Source of the DNA: DASZHJ01 sp035604335
Lineage (GTDB): Bacteria > Pseudomonadota > Alphaproteobacteria > ATCC43930 > CGMCC-115725
Assembly: GCA_035604335.1 (NCBI GenBank)
Contig: DATNIT010000285.1
Span: 9,304 to 73,303 of the forward strand
Length of the DNA stretch: 64,000 bases
Direction: 5' to 3'
The notes beneath the pieces are model-generated. The model saw nothing but the letters and a program-made list of their open reading frames with translations. It was not told where the DNA came from and ran no database searches. A program made the translations under genes and the position numbers. Of the stretch, positions 49,290 through 58,376 are shown piece by piece; within the stretch, counting starts at the first letter, position 1; each line of letters starts with the position of its first letter.

Positions 49290-49784
49290 ATGCACCGCGC
49301 GACGCGCGCAGAGCGAGCGGGGCTTTGGCCGGAGAACCGGGCCGCGGGCGCCGTGACGCTTGGGTTCGATGATCGCCATCGCAGGCGCGTGCGCCTCGCG
49401 ACCGACGCGGGCGAGGAGTTTCTCTTGGACCTGCCTCACGCCTTGTCGCTCGAGGACGGCGACGGCTTGCAGCTCGATGATGGCCGCTGGATCGCCGTCC
49501 GCGCGGCGGCGGAAAGCCTGATCGAGGTAACCGCGGAGCCAACGCTCCTCACTCGCCTCGCGTGGCACCTGGGCAACCGGCACCTGCCCGCGCGAATCGA
49601 GCCGCGCCGCATCCTGATCAGGAGAGATCACGTCATCGCGGACATGCTCTCGAAGCTCGGTGCGACGCTGCGGTTCATCGACGCGCCCTTCACGCCCGAG
49701 CGCGGTGCGTATGACGATCGCCACGGCGACATCCACGGCCACGAGCACGCGCATGCGGATGCGCATCATCATGACCACGACTGA
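49290..49784 (+). CDS. ureE: urease accessory nickel chaperone UreE
   Basis: Dimeric nickel-binding metallochaperone of 164 aa. The N-terminal peptide-binding domain (GAVTLGFDDRHRRRVRL, LPHALSLEDGDGLQLDDG) is followed by the metal domain with WHLGNRHLPARIE and the nickel histidine in RILIRRDHVIADMLSKLGA. The C-terminus is a histidine-rich tail, HGDIHGHEHAHADAHHHDHD, with ten histidines, expected to store or bind extra nickel. Its last 14 bases overlap ureF. Confidence 0.96.
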   Translation: MHRATRAERAGLWPENRAAGAVTLGFDDRHRRRVRLATDAGEEFLLDLPHALSLEDGDGLQLDDGRWIAVRAAAESLIEVTAEPTLLTRLAWHLGNRHLPARIEPRRILIRRDHVIADMLSKLGATLRFIDAPFTPERGAYDDRHGDIHGHEHAHADAHHHDHD

Positions 49785-50460
49785 GACCGCTCTCTACCGG
49801 CTGATGACCTGGCTCTCGCCGGCCTATCCGGTGGGAGCCTTCAGCTACAGCCATGGGCTCGAATATGCGGTCGAGGAGAAGCTCGTGCGCGACCGCGCTA
49901 GCCTGATCCAGTGGCTCGAAACCTCCATCGAGGTCGGCGCAGGCGGGATCGGCGGCGCCCTTCTTGCGGAGGCATGGCGGGCGGCAACCGACGACGATGC
50001 TGACCGGCTGGAGGAGGTTGCCGCTTTGGCGGCGGCGTGGCGGAGCACCGGGGAGACCGCGCTCGAAAGCCAGGCGCAGGGAGCGGCGTTTCTCTCGGTC
50101 ACGCGGACGGCCTGGCCTCACGCCCTGCTCGACCGTCTCGTGCCGGAGCGGCGCGGCGGCCCGATCGCGCTCTCGGTCGCCGTGGGCGCGACTTGCGGCA
50201 GCCACGGCATCCCGCTCCTCCCCGCGCTCGTCGCCTACCTGCATGGCTTTGCGAGCAACCTGGTCTCCGCCGGCGTCCGCCTCATCCCGCTGGGCCAGTC
50301 GGACGGCCAGCTTGCCATGGCGGCCCTGGAGCCGATCATCGACCGCTCCGCCCGCGTTTGTGCCGAGATCTCGCTCGACGAGGTCGGCAGCGCCGCCCCC
50401 ATGCTGGACTGGTGCTCCATGCGTCACGAACTTCAATATACGAGGCTCTTCCGCTCATGA
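49771..50460 (+). CDS. ureF: urease accessory protein UreF
   Basis: All-helical maturation protein of 229 aa that couples UreD to UreG GTP hydrolysis. It shows LMTWLSPAYPVGAFSYSHGLE, VEEKLVRDRASLIQWLE, ESQAQGAAFL, AVGATCGSHGIPL and HGFASNLVSAGVRLIPLGQSDGQ. The ATG lies inside the end of the ureE histidine tail; the longer upstream frame is the shadow of that tail. The stop overlaps the ureG start in ATGA. Confidence 0.95.
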   Translation: MTTTETALYRLMTWLSPAYPVGAFSYSHGLEYAVEEKLVRDRASLIQWLETSIEVGAGGIGGALLAEAWRAATDDDADRLEEVAALAAAWRSTGETALESQAQGAAFLSVTRTAWPHALLDRLVPERRGGPIALSVAVGATCGSHGIPLLPALVAYLHGFASNLVSAGVRLIPLGQSDGQLAMAALEPIIDRSARVCAEISLDEVGSAAPMLDWCSMRHELQYTRLFRS

Positions 50461-51092
50461 CCTCCTCTCCCAACGGCCCGCTGCGCGTGGGCATCGGCGG
50501 TCCCGTCGGCTCCGGCAAGACCGCGCTGGTCGACCGGCTCTGCAAATTCATGCGCGACCGCTACGACATCGCCGTGGTCACCAACGACATCTACACCAAG
50601 GAGGACGCGCAGTTCCTGACCCGGTCGGGCGCGCTAGTGCCCGAGCGTATCCTCGGCGTCGAGACCGGCGGTTGTCCGCATACCGCGATCCGCGAGGACG
50701 CCTCGATCAATCTCGCCGCGGTCGCGCAGATGCGCGCGACCTACCCAGCCCTCGACCTGATCCTGATCGAATCCGGCGGCGATAATCTCGCCGCAACCTT
50801 CAGCCCGGAGCTCGCGGACATTACGATCTACGTGATCGACGTCGCGGCCGGCGACAAGATTCCGCGCAAGGGCGGCCCCGGCATCTGCCGCTCCGATCTG
50901 CTGGTGATCAACAAGATCGATTTGGCGCCGCTGGTTGGGGCCAGCCTCGAGGTGATGGACCGCGACGCCCGGCGCATGCGCGGCGAGCGTCCATTTCTGT
51001 TTACGAACCTGAAGGAGAACCTCGGCGTCGCCGAGGTGGCGGCGTTCATTGTCGCCGCCGGCGGCCTCGATCGGCGCGACACGGCGGCTTAG
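50457..51092 (+). CDS. ureG: urease accessory GTPase UreG
   Basis: SIMIBI-class GTPase of 211 aa that powers nickel insertion. P-loop GGPVGSGKTALV is at residues 14-25, the invariant nickel-binding CPH motif sits in ETGGCPHTAIREDAS, switch II ESGGDNLAATFSPEL follows, and the base-specificity motif is INKIDLAPL. It is the last gene of the urea operon. Its final four bases overlap the stop of the opposing aspartoacylase-like gene, so any terminator must lie inside that gene. Confidence 0.97.
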   Translation: MTSSPNGPLRVGIGGPVGSGKTALVDRLCKFMRDRYDIAVVTNDIYTKEDAQFLTRSGALVPERILGVETGGCPHTAIREDASINLAAVAQMRATYPALDLILIESGGDNLAATFSPELADITIYVIDVAAGDKIPRKGGPGICRSDLLVINKIDLAPLVGASLEVMDRDARRMRGERPFLFTNLKENLGVAEVAAFIVAAGGLDRRDTAA

Positions 51093-52090
51093 TCGACGGC
51101 GTCTACCGCGAGGTGGGTGACGCAGTCGCCGCGCTCCACGCGGCCGAGATGGCGCTTGCAGATCACGAATCCGTCCGCCTTGAAATAGCACGGCGCGGCC
51201 AGCCGAGCGGGGTTGTCGATGAAATGCACCTCGCCGCAAAGCTGCCCGCGCTCCACGACATCGCCGAGCTCCACCGCGGGCTCGAAGAGGCCGGGCTCCG
51301 GCGCGTAGACGAAATAATCCCGGCTCGGGATCGATACGAGCCGGGTCGGCGCGGGTGCCGGTTCGCTAACCGGCGCTGTGATACCGAGATGCGCCAGCAG
51401 CCGGCGGGCGCCGCGGCTCACCAGCTCGATGCCGCCGCGGGTCACGCCGCCGCCGCCGAATTCGCCGCCCAAGGCGGGAATGCCGTGCTTCATCGCCGCG
51501 AGCGGCGAGAAGCGGGGATCCCGATGGCTCCGCCAGATGACCGACAAGGGCGCGCCGAAGGCCTTGAGCGCGGCAATCCCCTTCGCATTCACGGCGGTAT
51601 CGTCGCCTTCGTGGACGCTCGCGAAGGGCACGTAATCGAGCGAGGTGCCGCCGGAGTGAAAATCGTGGAACAGCGCCGCCATGGGAAACAGCACGCTGTC
51701 TATGTAGTGCGCGATCTGCTGGGTCGGTCCGCCATCGGGATCGCCGGGGAAGGACCGGTTGAGGTTCCCTTGGTCGATCGGCGAGACGCGCGCGCTGTCA
51801 AGCGCGGCGGGCAGATTGGCCGCCGGCAGGATGATCACACGGCCCTGGATTTCAGAGGGCTCTAACGTTCGGATCAGCTTCGCCAGCGCGATCTGTCCTT
51901 CGTACTCGTCGCCGTGATTGCCCGCCATCAAGAACGCCGTGGGACCGCGCCCGTTGGCGACCACCGCGATCGGCAGCATCAGCGTGCCATAAGCCGAGCG
52001 CGTGACGGAGTGCGGCAGATGGAGCCACCCCACCTGCTTGCCGGGCTTGTCATAGTCGATGTCCGTCCAGATGTGCGATGCCTTGCTCAT
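51089..52090 (-). CDS. succinylglutamate desuccinylase/aspartoacylase-family deacylase
   Basis: Zinc deacylase of the M14-related AstE/AspA family, 333 aa. Zinc ligands H59 and E62 (GNHGDEYE) and H145 (FHDFHSGG) are present, with the substrate-binding NLNRSFPG at 109-116. A C-terminal barrel-sandwich domain contains the lipoyl-like VELGDVVERGQLCGEVHF. This two-domain form is seen in N-acetyl- or N-acyl-amino-acid deacylases, including ectoine-degradation enzymes. The ATG (MSKASHIW) was chosen after GAGAGGCAG. It is divergent from the MlrC metallopeptidase, 101 bases apart, so both may serve one peptide or acyl-amino-acid pathway. Confidence 0.88.
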   Translation of the reverse strand: MSKASHIWTDIDYDKPGKQVGWLHLPHSVTRSAYGTLMLPIAVVANGRGPTAFLMAGNHGDEYEGQIALAKLIRTLEPSEIQGRVIILPAANLPAALDSARVSPIDQGNLNRSFPGDPDGGPTQQIAHYIDSVLFPMAALFHDFHSGGTSLDYVPFASVHEGDDTAVNAKGIAALKAFGAPLSVIWRSHRDPRFSPLAAMKHGIPALGGEFGGGGVTRGGIELVSRGARRLLAHLGITAPVSEPAPAPTRLVSIPSRDYFVYAPEPGLFEPAVELGDVVERGQLCGEVHFIDNPARLAAPCYFKADGFVICKRHLGRVERGDCVTHLAVDAVD

Positions 52091-52191
52091 CCTGCCTCTC
52101 CCGTTGCATCGGCATTGTGGCGCCTCGATGCCTTCCTTGCCACCCGCGCGGAGGCCGGGCAAGAATGCGCGAGAAAAATTGGGGAGCGCCG

Positions 52192-53661
52192 ATGCGTCTG
52201 TTTTCCGCCACCATCGCGACCGAGACCAACACCTTTTCGCCGCTGCCGACCAGCATCGAGGGCTACAAGGAGGGCGTGTTCGTGCGGCCCGGCGAGCATC
52301 CCGAGGAGACGCCGCTGATGTGCACGGCGCCGCTCTGGGTGGCGCGCAAGCGGGCGAAGGCGGAGGGCTTCACGCTGATCGAGGGTAGCTGCTTCGCGGC
52401 GAGCCCCGCCGGCACCACCAACCGCAGCGATTACGAGTTCATGCGCGACGAGATCCTGGGCCAGCTCAAGGCGGCCCTGCCGGTCGACGGGGTGCTCTTG
52501 GGTTTGCACGGCGCCATGGTGGCGCACGGCTATGACGATGTCGAAGGCGACATCATCGAGCGCGTGCGCGCGCTGGTCGGTCCCAAGACGGTGATCGGGG
52601 TCGAGCTCGATCCCCACTGCCACCTCACGCTGAAGCGCGTGCGGCTCGCCGACGTGATCATCCTCTATAAGGAATTTCCGCACACCGATGTGGTCGACCG
52701 CGCCGAAGATCTGCTGGAGATCGTGCTGAAGACGCTGCGCGGCCAAGCCAAGCCAGTGATGTCGATGTACGACTGCCGACAGATCGGCAGCTACCCGACG
52801 ACGCTGCCGCTCATGCGCGCCTTCGTCGACAAGATCAAGGCCATGGAAGGCAAGGATGGCGTGCTCTCGATCTCGATCGGGCACTGCTTTCCCTATGCCG
52901 ATGTGGCGGAGCTCGGCGGCCGCATCCTCGTGGTGATGGACAAGGACAAGGCCAAGGGCGACGCGCTCGCGATCGCGATCGGCCAGGAGTTCGTCTCCAT
53001 GCGCGGCAGGACCATGCCGAGCTATTTCGGCGTCGACGAGGGCATCACCGCAGCGCTCGAGACCAATGAATCGCCGGTGGTGATGGCGGACCCCGCCGAC
53101 AATGCCGGCGGCGGCGCGCCTTCGGACAACACCACCATCTTGCGACGATTGATGGAGCGGCAGGCGCAAGAGGCCGCCCTCGGGCCGATCTGGGACCCGA
53201 TCGCGGTACGGCTCTGCTTCGACGCCGGGCTCAACGCCGAGTTCGCGCTCCGCCTCGGCGGCAAGATCGGGCCGACCTCCGGGGCTCCGATCGACGCTCG
53301 AGTGAAGGTGATCGGCCTCAAGCGCGACTGCTGGCAGAGCTTCGGACCGACCCAGGTGCCGCTCGGCGACTGCGCGGCGGTTAGGCTGGGCGGCATCGAT
53401 GTCGTGCTGATCAGCAACCGCACCCAGGCGCTGGGCCTCGAGCTCTTCACGAATCTCGGCATCGATCCCCGCGCCAAGAAGGTCGTGGTGGTGAAGTCGA
53501 CGAACCACTTCATGGCCGCCTACGGCCCGATCGCAAAACGCGTGATCTATATCGATTCCGACGGACCGCTCAGCCGCGATTATCGAAAAATCCCCTATAC
53601 CAAGGTGACGCGGCCGATCTGGCCGCTCGACGAGAGTACCCGACCGGGTTTGATCTTCTGA
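52192..53661 (+). CDS. M81-family metallopeptidase (MlrC-like)
   Basis: Zinc peptidase of 489 aa in the MlrC family, founded on the enzyme that finishes microcystin degradation. The metal triad is conserved with exact spacing: D140 and H142 in ELDPHCH and H164 in EFPHTD, equivalent to D167, H169 and H191 of MlrC as I recall; H231 in SIGHCFPYAD is a further active-site residue. The C-terminal MlrC domain (DNAGGGAPSDNTTILR, NRTQALGLELFTNLGIDP, KSTNHFMAAY) is complete. ATG after GGGGAG. It stands 98 bases upstream of a full peptide ABC importer, indicating that it processes the imported peptide. Confidence 0.9.
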   Translation: MRLFSATIATETNTFSPLPTSIEGYKEGVFVRPGEHPEETPLMCTAPLWVARKRAKAEGFTLIEGSCFAASPAGTTNRSDYEFMRDEILGQLKAALPVDGVLLGLHGAMVAHGYDDVEGDIIERVRALVGPKTVIGVELDPHCHLTLKRVRLADVIILYKEFPHTDVVDRAEDLLEIVLKTLRGQAKPVMSMYDCRQIGSYPTTLPLMRAFVDKIKAMEGKDGVLSISIGHCFPYADVAELGGRILVVMDKDKAKGDALAIAIGQEFVSMRGRTMPSYFGVDEGITAALETNESPVVMADPADNAGGGAPSDNTTILRRLMERQAQEAALGPIWDPIAVRLCFDAGLNAEFALRLGGKIGPTSGAPIDARVKVIGLKRDCWQSFGPTQVPLGDCAAVRLGGIDVVLISNRTQALGLELFTNLGIDPRAKKVVVVKSTNHFMAAYGPIAKRVIYIDSDGPLSRDYRKIPYTKVTRPIWPLDESTRPGLIF

Positions 53662-53759
53662 GGACAGGACGGTTGCGGCTCTGTCGTGCAAGTGACTTAA
53701 TGGCGATAGGCCCTGGGAACCGCCACAAAACAGCCGGGCCGCGCATCAGGGAGAGCACA

Positions 53760-55367
53760 ATGGCCAAGATCACTCGTCGCATCGTCGTGCAGGGCGGCCT
53801 CGCGGCCGCAGCCGTCATCGCGGCACCCGCGATCGTGCGTGCCCAGAGCCAACCCAGCGCCGCCCGCACCATCCGCGCGGTTTTCCACGGCGACATCCCG
53901 ACCTACGATCCTATCTGGACCACGGCCAACATGTCCGCCTACCACGGCGGGATGGTCTACGACACCTTGTTCGGGATCGATGGCGATCAGAAGCCGCAGC
54001 CACAGATGGTAAGCAAGTGGGGTCTCTCCGACGACAAGCTCACCTGGACATTCGAGCTCCGCGACGGGCTCAAATGGACCGACGGTACCGCGGTGACGTC
54101 GGCCGACGTCGTACCCTCACTCAAGCGCTGGGCCGCGCGCGACGGCGGGGGCCAGCACATGATGGCGCGGGTCAAGGGCATCGAGGCAAAGGACCCCAAG
54201 ACCTTTACGATCGAGTTCAAGGAGCGCTATGGGCTCACGCTCGACGTGCTCGCGAAGACCGCGACCCCGATCTGCTTCATGATGCGCAAGAAGGAAGCCG
54301 AGACCGACCCGATGCAGAAGATCGATCAGGTCGTGGGCTCCGGGCCGTTCAAGCTCAACCCCGACGAGACCAAGCCCGGGACGCAGTACATTTACGACCG
54401 CAATCCCGATTACGTGCCGAGGAGCGAGCCGCCCTCCGGCATCGCCGGCGGCAAGGTGGTGAAGATCGATCGCGTCATCTTTATCAACATGCCGGACGCC
54501 CAGACCGCCGTGGCGGCGCTGCAGGCCGGCGAGATCGATTTCTACGAGGTCCCGCCGACGGACCTCATGGGTCAGCTCGAGAGCGACAAGAATATCAAGA
54601 TCGAGGTGCTGAACCCGCTCGGCAACGTCGGCCAGATCCGGCTCAACTTCCTGCATCCGCCCTTCGACAACGAGAAGGCGCGGCAGGCCATGCTCTACAT
54701 CGTCAATCAGTCCGACTTCATGAAGGCGAGCTTCGGCGAATCCCATTACTGGAAGACTTGCGGCGCCTATTTCGCCTGCGGCACGCCCATGGAGAACGAC
54801 GCGAATAGCGACTGGTTCAAAGGCGGCCAAAATCTCGACAAGGCGAAGCAGCTGTTCAAGGAAGCGGGCTACGACGGGCGGCCGATCGTCCTCCTGCAAG
54901 CCACCAACATCGCGATCATGAGCAACTCCGCGCAGGTCCTGGCGCAGGAGATGCGTCAGGCCGGCCTCAACGTGCAGGTCGAGGCGATGGATTGGTCCAA
55001 CGTCGTGCAGCGCCGCGCGAGCAAGGCGCCGCCCGACCAGGGTGGCTGGGACATCTTCATCACGTGGTCGGGCGCCGCCGCCGTCGGGAGCCCGATCCTG
55101 CTCTCCGCACACGCCGCCAACGGCGACAAGGCCTGGTTCGGCTGGCCGTCGGACGCGAAGCAGGAGGAGTTGCGCGACAAGTGGGCGCTCGCCGGCACCC
55201 TCGAGGAACGCCAGAAGATCGCCCGCGAGCTCCAGGCCAACGCCTGGACCTTCATACCGCAGCTCTACTACGGCCAATGGGTGCAGCCCGCCGCCATGCG
55301 CACCAACATCAAGGGCGTGCTGCCGGTGGCCGAGATCATTCCGTGGTGGAACGTCGAGAAGACGTGA
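53760..55367 (+). CDS. peptide-type ABC transporter substrate-binding protein
   Basis: SBP_bac_5-family periplasmic receptor of 535 aa. A twin-arginine-like signal (TRRIVVQGGLAAAAV, residues 5-19) ends at a VRAQ site near 29, suggesting Tat export. Family landmarks are DIPTYDPIWTTANM, ELRDGLKWTDG, VGSGPFKLN and NFLHPPFDN. It is the first gene of the second Dpp/Opp-type importer. The ATG has AGGGAGA upstream; the frame is open 87 bases further without a signal sequence. A 201-base gap with a large inverted repeat separates it from the permease genes. The ligand is unknown; the MlrC neighbour suggests a modified peptide. Confidence 0.93.
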   Translation: MAKITRRIVVQGGLAAAAVIAAPAIVRAQSQPSAARTIRAVFHGDIPTYDPIWTTANMSAYHGGMVYDTLFGIDGDQKPQPQMVSKWGLSDDKLTWTFELRDGLKWTDGTAVTSADVVPSLKRWAARDGGGQHMMARVKGIEAKDPKTFTIEFKERYGLTLDVLAKTATPICFMMRKKEAETDPMQKIDQVVGSGPFKLNPDETKPGTQYIYDRNPDYVPRSEPPSGIAGGKVVKIDRVIFINMPDAQTAVAALQAGEIDFYEVPPTDLMGQLESDKNIKIEVLNPLGNVGQIRLNFLHPPFDNEKARQAMLYIVNQSDFMKASFGESHYWKTCGAYFACGTPMENDANSDWFKGGQNLDKAKQLFKEAGYDGRPIVLLQATNIAIMSNSAQVLAQEMRQAGLNVQVEAMDWSNVVQRRASKAPPDQGGWDIFITWSGAAAVGSPILLSAHAANGDKAWFGWPSDAKQEELRDKWALAGTLEERQKIARELQANAWTFIPQLYYGQWVQPAAMRTNIKGVLPVAEIIPWWNVEKT

Positions 55368-55395
55368 GCGGGGCAGCGCTCCTGCGGTGGAAGCG

Positions 55396-55496
55396 CACCC
55401 CCCACCCTAACCCTCCCCCTCAAGCGGGGAAGGGTTTGCAGAGTGCCGGACATCATCGCCCCTCCCCCCTTGAGGGGGAGGGTTGGGAGGGGGGTG
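55396..55496. repeat. long imperfect inverted repeat inside transporter operon
   Basis: The left arm 55396-55424 and right arm 55469-55496 are reverse complements except for one gap and one mismatch over 29 positions (shared core CTTGAGGGGGAGGGTT in the right arm). The 44-base spacer contains a short unrelated stretch. Each arm also forms its own local hairpin with neighbouring C/G runs, giving a two-stem BIME-like layout. It sits between the binding-protein and permease genes and resembles the 40303-40386 repeat in composition. Confidence 0.65.
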
Positions 55497-55568
55497 GCTC
55501 CCGGCCTTGCTGACGCTGGCACTGATACCGAGCCAAACTCGCACACCCCCGTCGATAACCAAGCAGAC

Positions 55569-56510
55569 ATGACCGCCTACATCGCCCGACGCTTGTTCTC
55601 GATGCTACCGGTCGTGGCGATCGTGGCGATGTTCGTGTTCCTGCTGCTGCATCTGGCGCCGGGCGACCCCGCCGCCATCATCGCGGGCGACAACGCGACG
55701 CCGCAGAACATCGCGCAGATTCGCAAAGCGCTGGGTCTCGACGAGCCCCTGTGGCAGCAGTTCCTGGTCTGGGCCGGCAGCCTCGTCCGCGGCGATCTCG
55801 GGAAATCCATGTTCTGGAACGAGTCGGTGGCGACGCTCATCGGGCAACGCGCGGAGCCGACGATCTCCCTCGCCGCGACGACCCTCTCGGTGGCGGTCGC
55901 ATTGGCAATCACGATGGGCGTCACCGCCGCCGCCAAGGCGGGGACGGCGATCGATCGCTTCGTGATGGGCTTCGCGGTGCTCGGATTCTCGGTGCCGGTA
56001 TTTGTCGTGGGCTATATCCTCATTTTCGTTTTCGCGATCGTGCTCAAATGGCTGCCCGTTCAAGGTTACACGCCGATCGCCGAAGGCCTGGCACCGTGGC
56101 TGCGCAACCTCGTGCTGCCCTCGGTCGCGCTCGGTCTCGCCTACGTGGCCCTCATCGCCCGGATCACGCGCGCGACCATGCTCGACGTGCTGGCGGAGGA
56201 TTACATCCGAACCGGCCGCGCCAAGGGCGTGGCGTCCCGGCCGCTGCTGTTGAAGCACGCGCTCAAGAACGCGGCTGTGCCGATCGTCACGGTGATCGGC
56301 ATCGGCATCGCTCTCCTGATCGGCGGCGTGGTCATCACCGAGACCGTGTTCAACATCCCCGGCGTCGGCCGGCTGGTCGTCGATGCCATCGCCCGTCGCG
56401 ACTATCCGATTATCCAAGGCGTCATCATCGTATTCTCGGGCATTTACGTGCTGGTCAATCTGCTGGTCGACCTCTCCTACACGCTGCTCGATCCGCGGAT
56501 CCGGTATTGA
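55569..56510 (+). CDS. peptide-type ABC transporter permease, DppB-like
   Basis: Membrane subunit of 313 aa with start MTAYIARRLFSMLPVVAIV, a normal DppB N-terminus. About six hydrophobic spans follow, with LHLAPGDPAAIIAG after span 1, the loop GRAKGVASRPLLLKHALKNA, the VVITETVFNIPGVGRL motif near residue 260 and a C-terminal TLLDPRIRY. The frame runs 126 bases upstream into the repeat element, but that part is not protein-like. It starts 201 bases after the binding protein and ends one base before the next permease, so the membrane and ATPase genes form a tight block. Confidence 0.92.
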   Translation: MTAYIARRLFSMLPVVAIVAMFVFLLLHLAPGDPAAIIAGDNATPQNIAQIRKALGLDEPLWQQFLVWAGSLVRGDLGKSMFWNESVATLIGQRAEPTISLAATTLSVAVALAITMGVTAAAKAGTAIDRFVMGFAVLGFSVPVFVVGYILIFVFAIVLKWLPVQGYTPIAEGLAPWLRNLVLPSVALGLAYVALIARITRATMLDVLAEDYIRTGRAKGVASRPLLLKHALKNAAVPIVTVIGIGIALLIGGVVITETVFNIPGVGRLVVDAIARRDYPIIQGVIIVFSGIYVLVNLLVDLSYTLLDPRIRY

Positions 56511-56511
56511 G

Positions 56512-57384
56512 ATGGCCGCGGTCGCCGAGGCCCCACGCGCGGAACCCAGCAGCCTCGGGCAGTTCCGAACCTTCGCGCGCCGCAACCCCACGATCGTGGC
56601 GGGCGCCAGTCTGCTCCTATTCATTGCGGTGATCGCCGTTATCGCCGGCCTGATCGCGGGCGACGCGCAGTTCATGAACCCCTCCGACCGGCTGCACGGG
56701 CCCTCCGCCGCCCACTGGTTCGGCACGGACAATCTCGGCCGCGACGTCTACGCCCGCACCGTCTTCGGATCGCGCATATCGCTGGTGGTGGGTGTCGCCG
56801 TCGCGACCGTATCGATCATCTTCGGGTTGACGATCGGTCTCGTCGCCGGCTACTACCGCCGCCTCGATGCACCGGTGATGCGCCTGATGGACGGCCTGAT
56901 GGCGATCCCCGCGATCCTGCTGGCGATCGCGCTGGTCTCGCTCAACAAGGCCAGCGTCGGCATCGTCGTCGTGGCGATCTCGATACCCGAGATACCCCGC
57001 GTGGTCCGCCTGGTGCGCTCCGTCGTCCTGACCACCCGCGAGCAGCCCTTCATCGAAGCCGCGATCGGCGGTGGCAGCCGCCACCGCAAGATCATCCTGC
57101 GCCACATCCTGCCCAGCACGATCGCGCCGCTCATCGTGCAAGCCACGTACGTGATGGCATCCGCCATTCTCACCGAGGCCGCGCTTTCCTTCCTGGGCGC
57201 GGGCGTGCCGCCGGAGATCCCAACCTGGGGGAATATGATCGCCTCCAGCCGGCTCTACCTCGCCAGTGCGCCCTGGACGATCTTTTTCCCCGGAACTTGC
57301 TTGGCTCTGGTCGTCCTGGCGGTCAATCTGATGGGCGACGGCTTGCGGGACCGGCTCGATCCGCGCCTCGCGCGCCGGATGTGA
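56512..57384 (+). CDS. peptide-type ABC transporter permease, DppC-like
   Basis: Second membrane subunit, 290 aa. DppC marks are HWFGTDNLGRDVYARTVFG, the EAA-type loop EAAIGGGSRHRKIILRHILP, ILTEAALSFLGAGVPPEIPTWG and the C-terminal MGDGLRDRLDPRL. The ATG chosen follows the DppB-like stop by one base; an open frame upstream is the shadow of that gene. It ends two bases before the ATPase gene. The EAA loop has GGGS where most relatives have LGAS, still within family range. Confidence 0.92.
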   Translation: MAAVAEAPRAEPSSLGQFRTFARRNPTIVAGASLLLFIAVIAVIAGLIAGDAQFMNPSDRLHGPSAAHWFGTDNLGRDVYARTVFGSRISLVVGVAVATVSIIFGLTIGLVAGYYRRLDAPVMRLMDGLMAIPAILLAIALVSLNKASVGIVVVAISIPEIPRVVRLVRSVVLTTREQPFIEAAIGGGSRHRKIILRHILPSTIAPLIVQATYVMASAILTEAALSFLGAGVPPEIPTWGNMIASSRLYLASAPWTIFFPGTCLALVVLAVNLMGDGLRDRLDPRLARRM

Positions 57385-57386
57385 CC

Positions 57387-58376
57387 ATGCCGGACGCGCT
57401 GCTCCGCGTCGAGGATCTCCATACGCATTTCTTCACGCTCGACGGCATCACGCGCGCCGTCGACGGCGTCGACCTGGTGGTGCACGCCGGCGAGACCCTC
57501 GGCGTCGTCGGCGAATCCGGCTGCGGCAAGAGCGTGACGGCACTTTCCATCATGCGCCTGCTGCCGGAGAAGCTCGGCCGCGTCGTCTCCGGCGCCATCC
57601 GGTTCGATGGCCGGGACCTCCTGGCGCTCTCCGAAGCGGAGATGCGCGACATCCGCGGCAATCGCATCGCCATGATCTTCCAGGAGCCGATGACCTCGCT
57701 CAATCCCGTGCTTACGATCGGCGACCAAGTCGCCGAGGCCGTGACGATCCACCAGAGGAAGAGCCGGTCGGACGCGATGGCGCATGCGATCGAGATGCTG
57801 CGCCTGGTGCGCATTCCCGACGCCGAGCGCCGCGTGCGGGACTATCCCCACCAGTTCTCGGGCGGGATGCGTCAACGCGTGATGATCGCCATGGCGCTCT
57901 GCTGCAATCCGAAGCTGCTGATCGCGGACGAGCCCACCACCGCGCTCGATGTCACCATCCAGGCCCAGATCCTGAAGCTGATGCTGGAACTGAAAGGCCG
58001 GTTCGGCGCGGCGGTGATGCTGATCACCCATGACCTCGGCGTGGTCGCCGAGACCTGCCAGCGCGTGATCGTGATGTATGCCGGGCGGAAGGTCGAGGAA
58101 GCGCCGGTCCTCGAGTTGTTCGACCACCCCATGCACCCCTATACGCGCGGCCTCATGGCCTCGATCCCGCGCCGACGCACGCCGCAATCCGCTCGACGGC
58201 TGCAGGAAATCCCGGGCATCGTGCCGTCTCTGCGCGAGCCGATCGCCGGCTGCCCGTTCGCCCCGCGCTGCGGCTTCGCGACCGACCATTGCCGCGACGA
58301 AGCGCCGCCGCTGACCGAACGCGCCTCCGGCCATTGGGCGGCGTGCTGGCACGTCGACCGGGTGCTCGCGGCATGA
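57387..58376 (+). CDS. peptide-type ABC transporter ATPase, DppD/OppD-like
   Basis: ATPase of 329 aa. Walker A GESGCGKS, Q-loop FQEPMTSLNPV, signature FSGGMRQRV, Walker B LLIADEPTTALDV and H-loop ITHDLGVVAE are all canonical. The C-terminal extension carries the cysteine pattern GCPFAPRCGFATDHC..AC of DppD/OppD. The 5-prime part of the open frame overlaps the permease and is not coding. Its stop overlaps the next ATPase start as ATGA, and it is very similar to the ATPase at 5058-6062, reflecting a shared subfamily. Confidence 0.93.
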   Translation: MPDALLRVEDLHTHFFTLDGITRAVDGVDLVVHAGETLGVVGESGCGKSVTALSIMRLLPEKLGRVVSGAIRFDGRDLLALSEAEMRDIRGNRIAMIFQEPMTSLNPVLTIGDQVAEAVTIHQRKSRSDAMAHAIEMLRLVRIPDAERRVRDYPHQFSGGMRQRVMIAMALCCNPKLLIADEPTTALDVTIQAQILKLMLELKGRFGAAVMLITHDLGVVAETCQRVIVMYAGRKVEEAPVLELFDHPMHPYTRGLMASIPRRRTPQSARRLQEIPGIVPSLREPIAGCPFAPRCGFATDHCRDEAPPLTERASGHWAACWHVDRVLAA

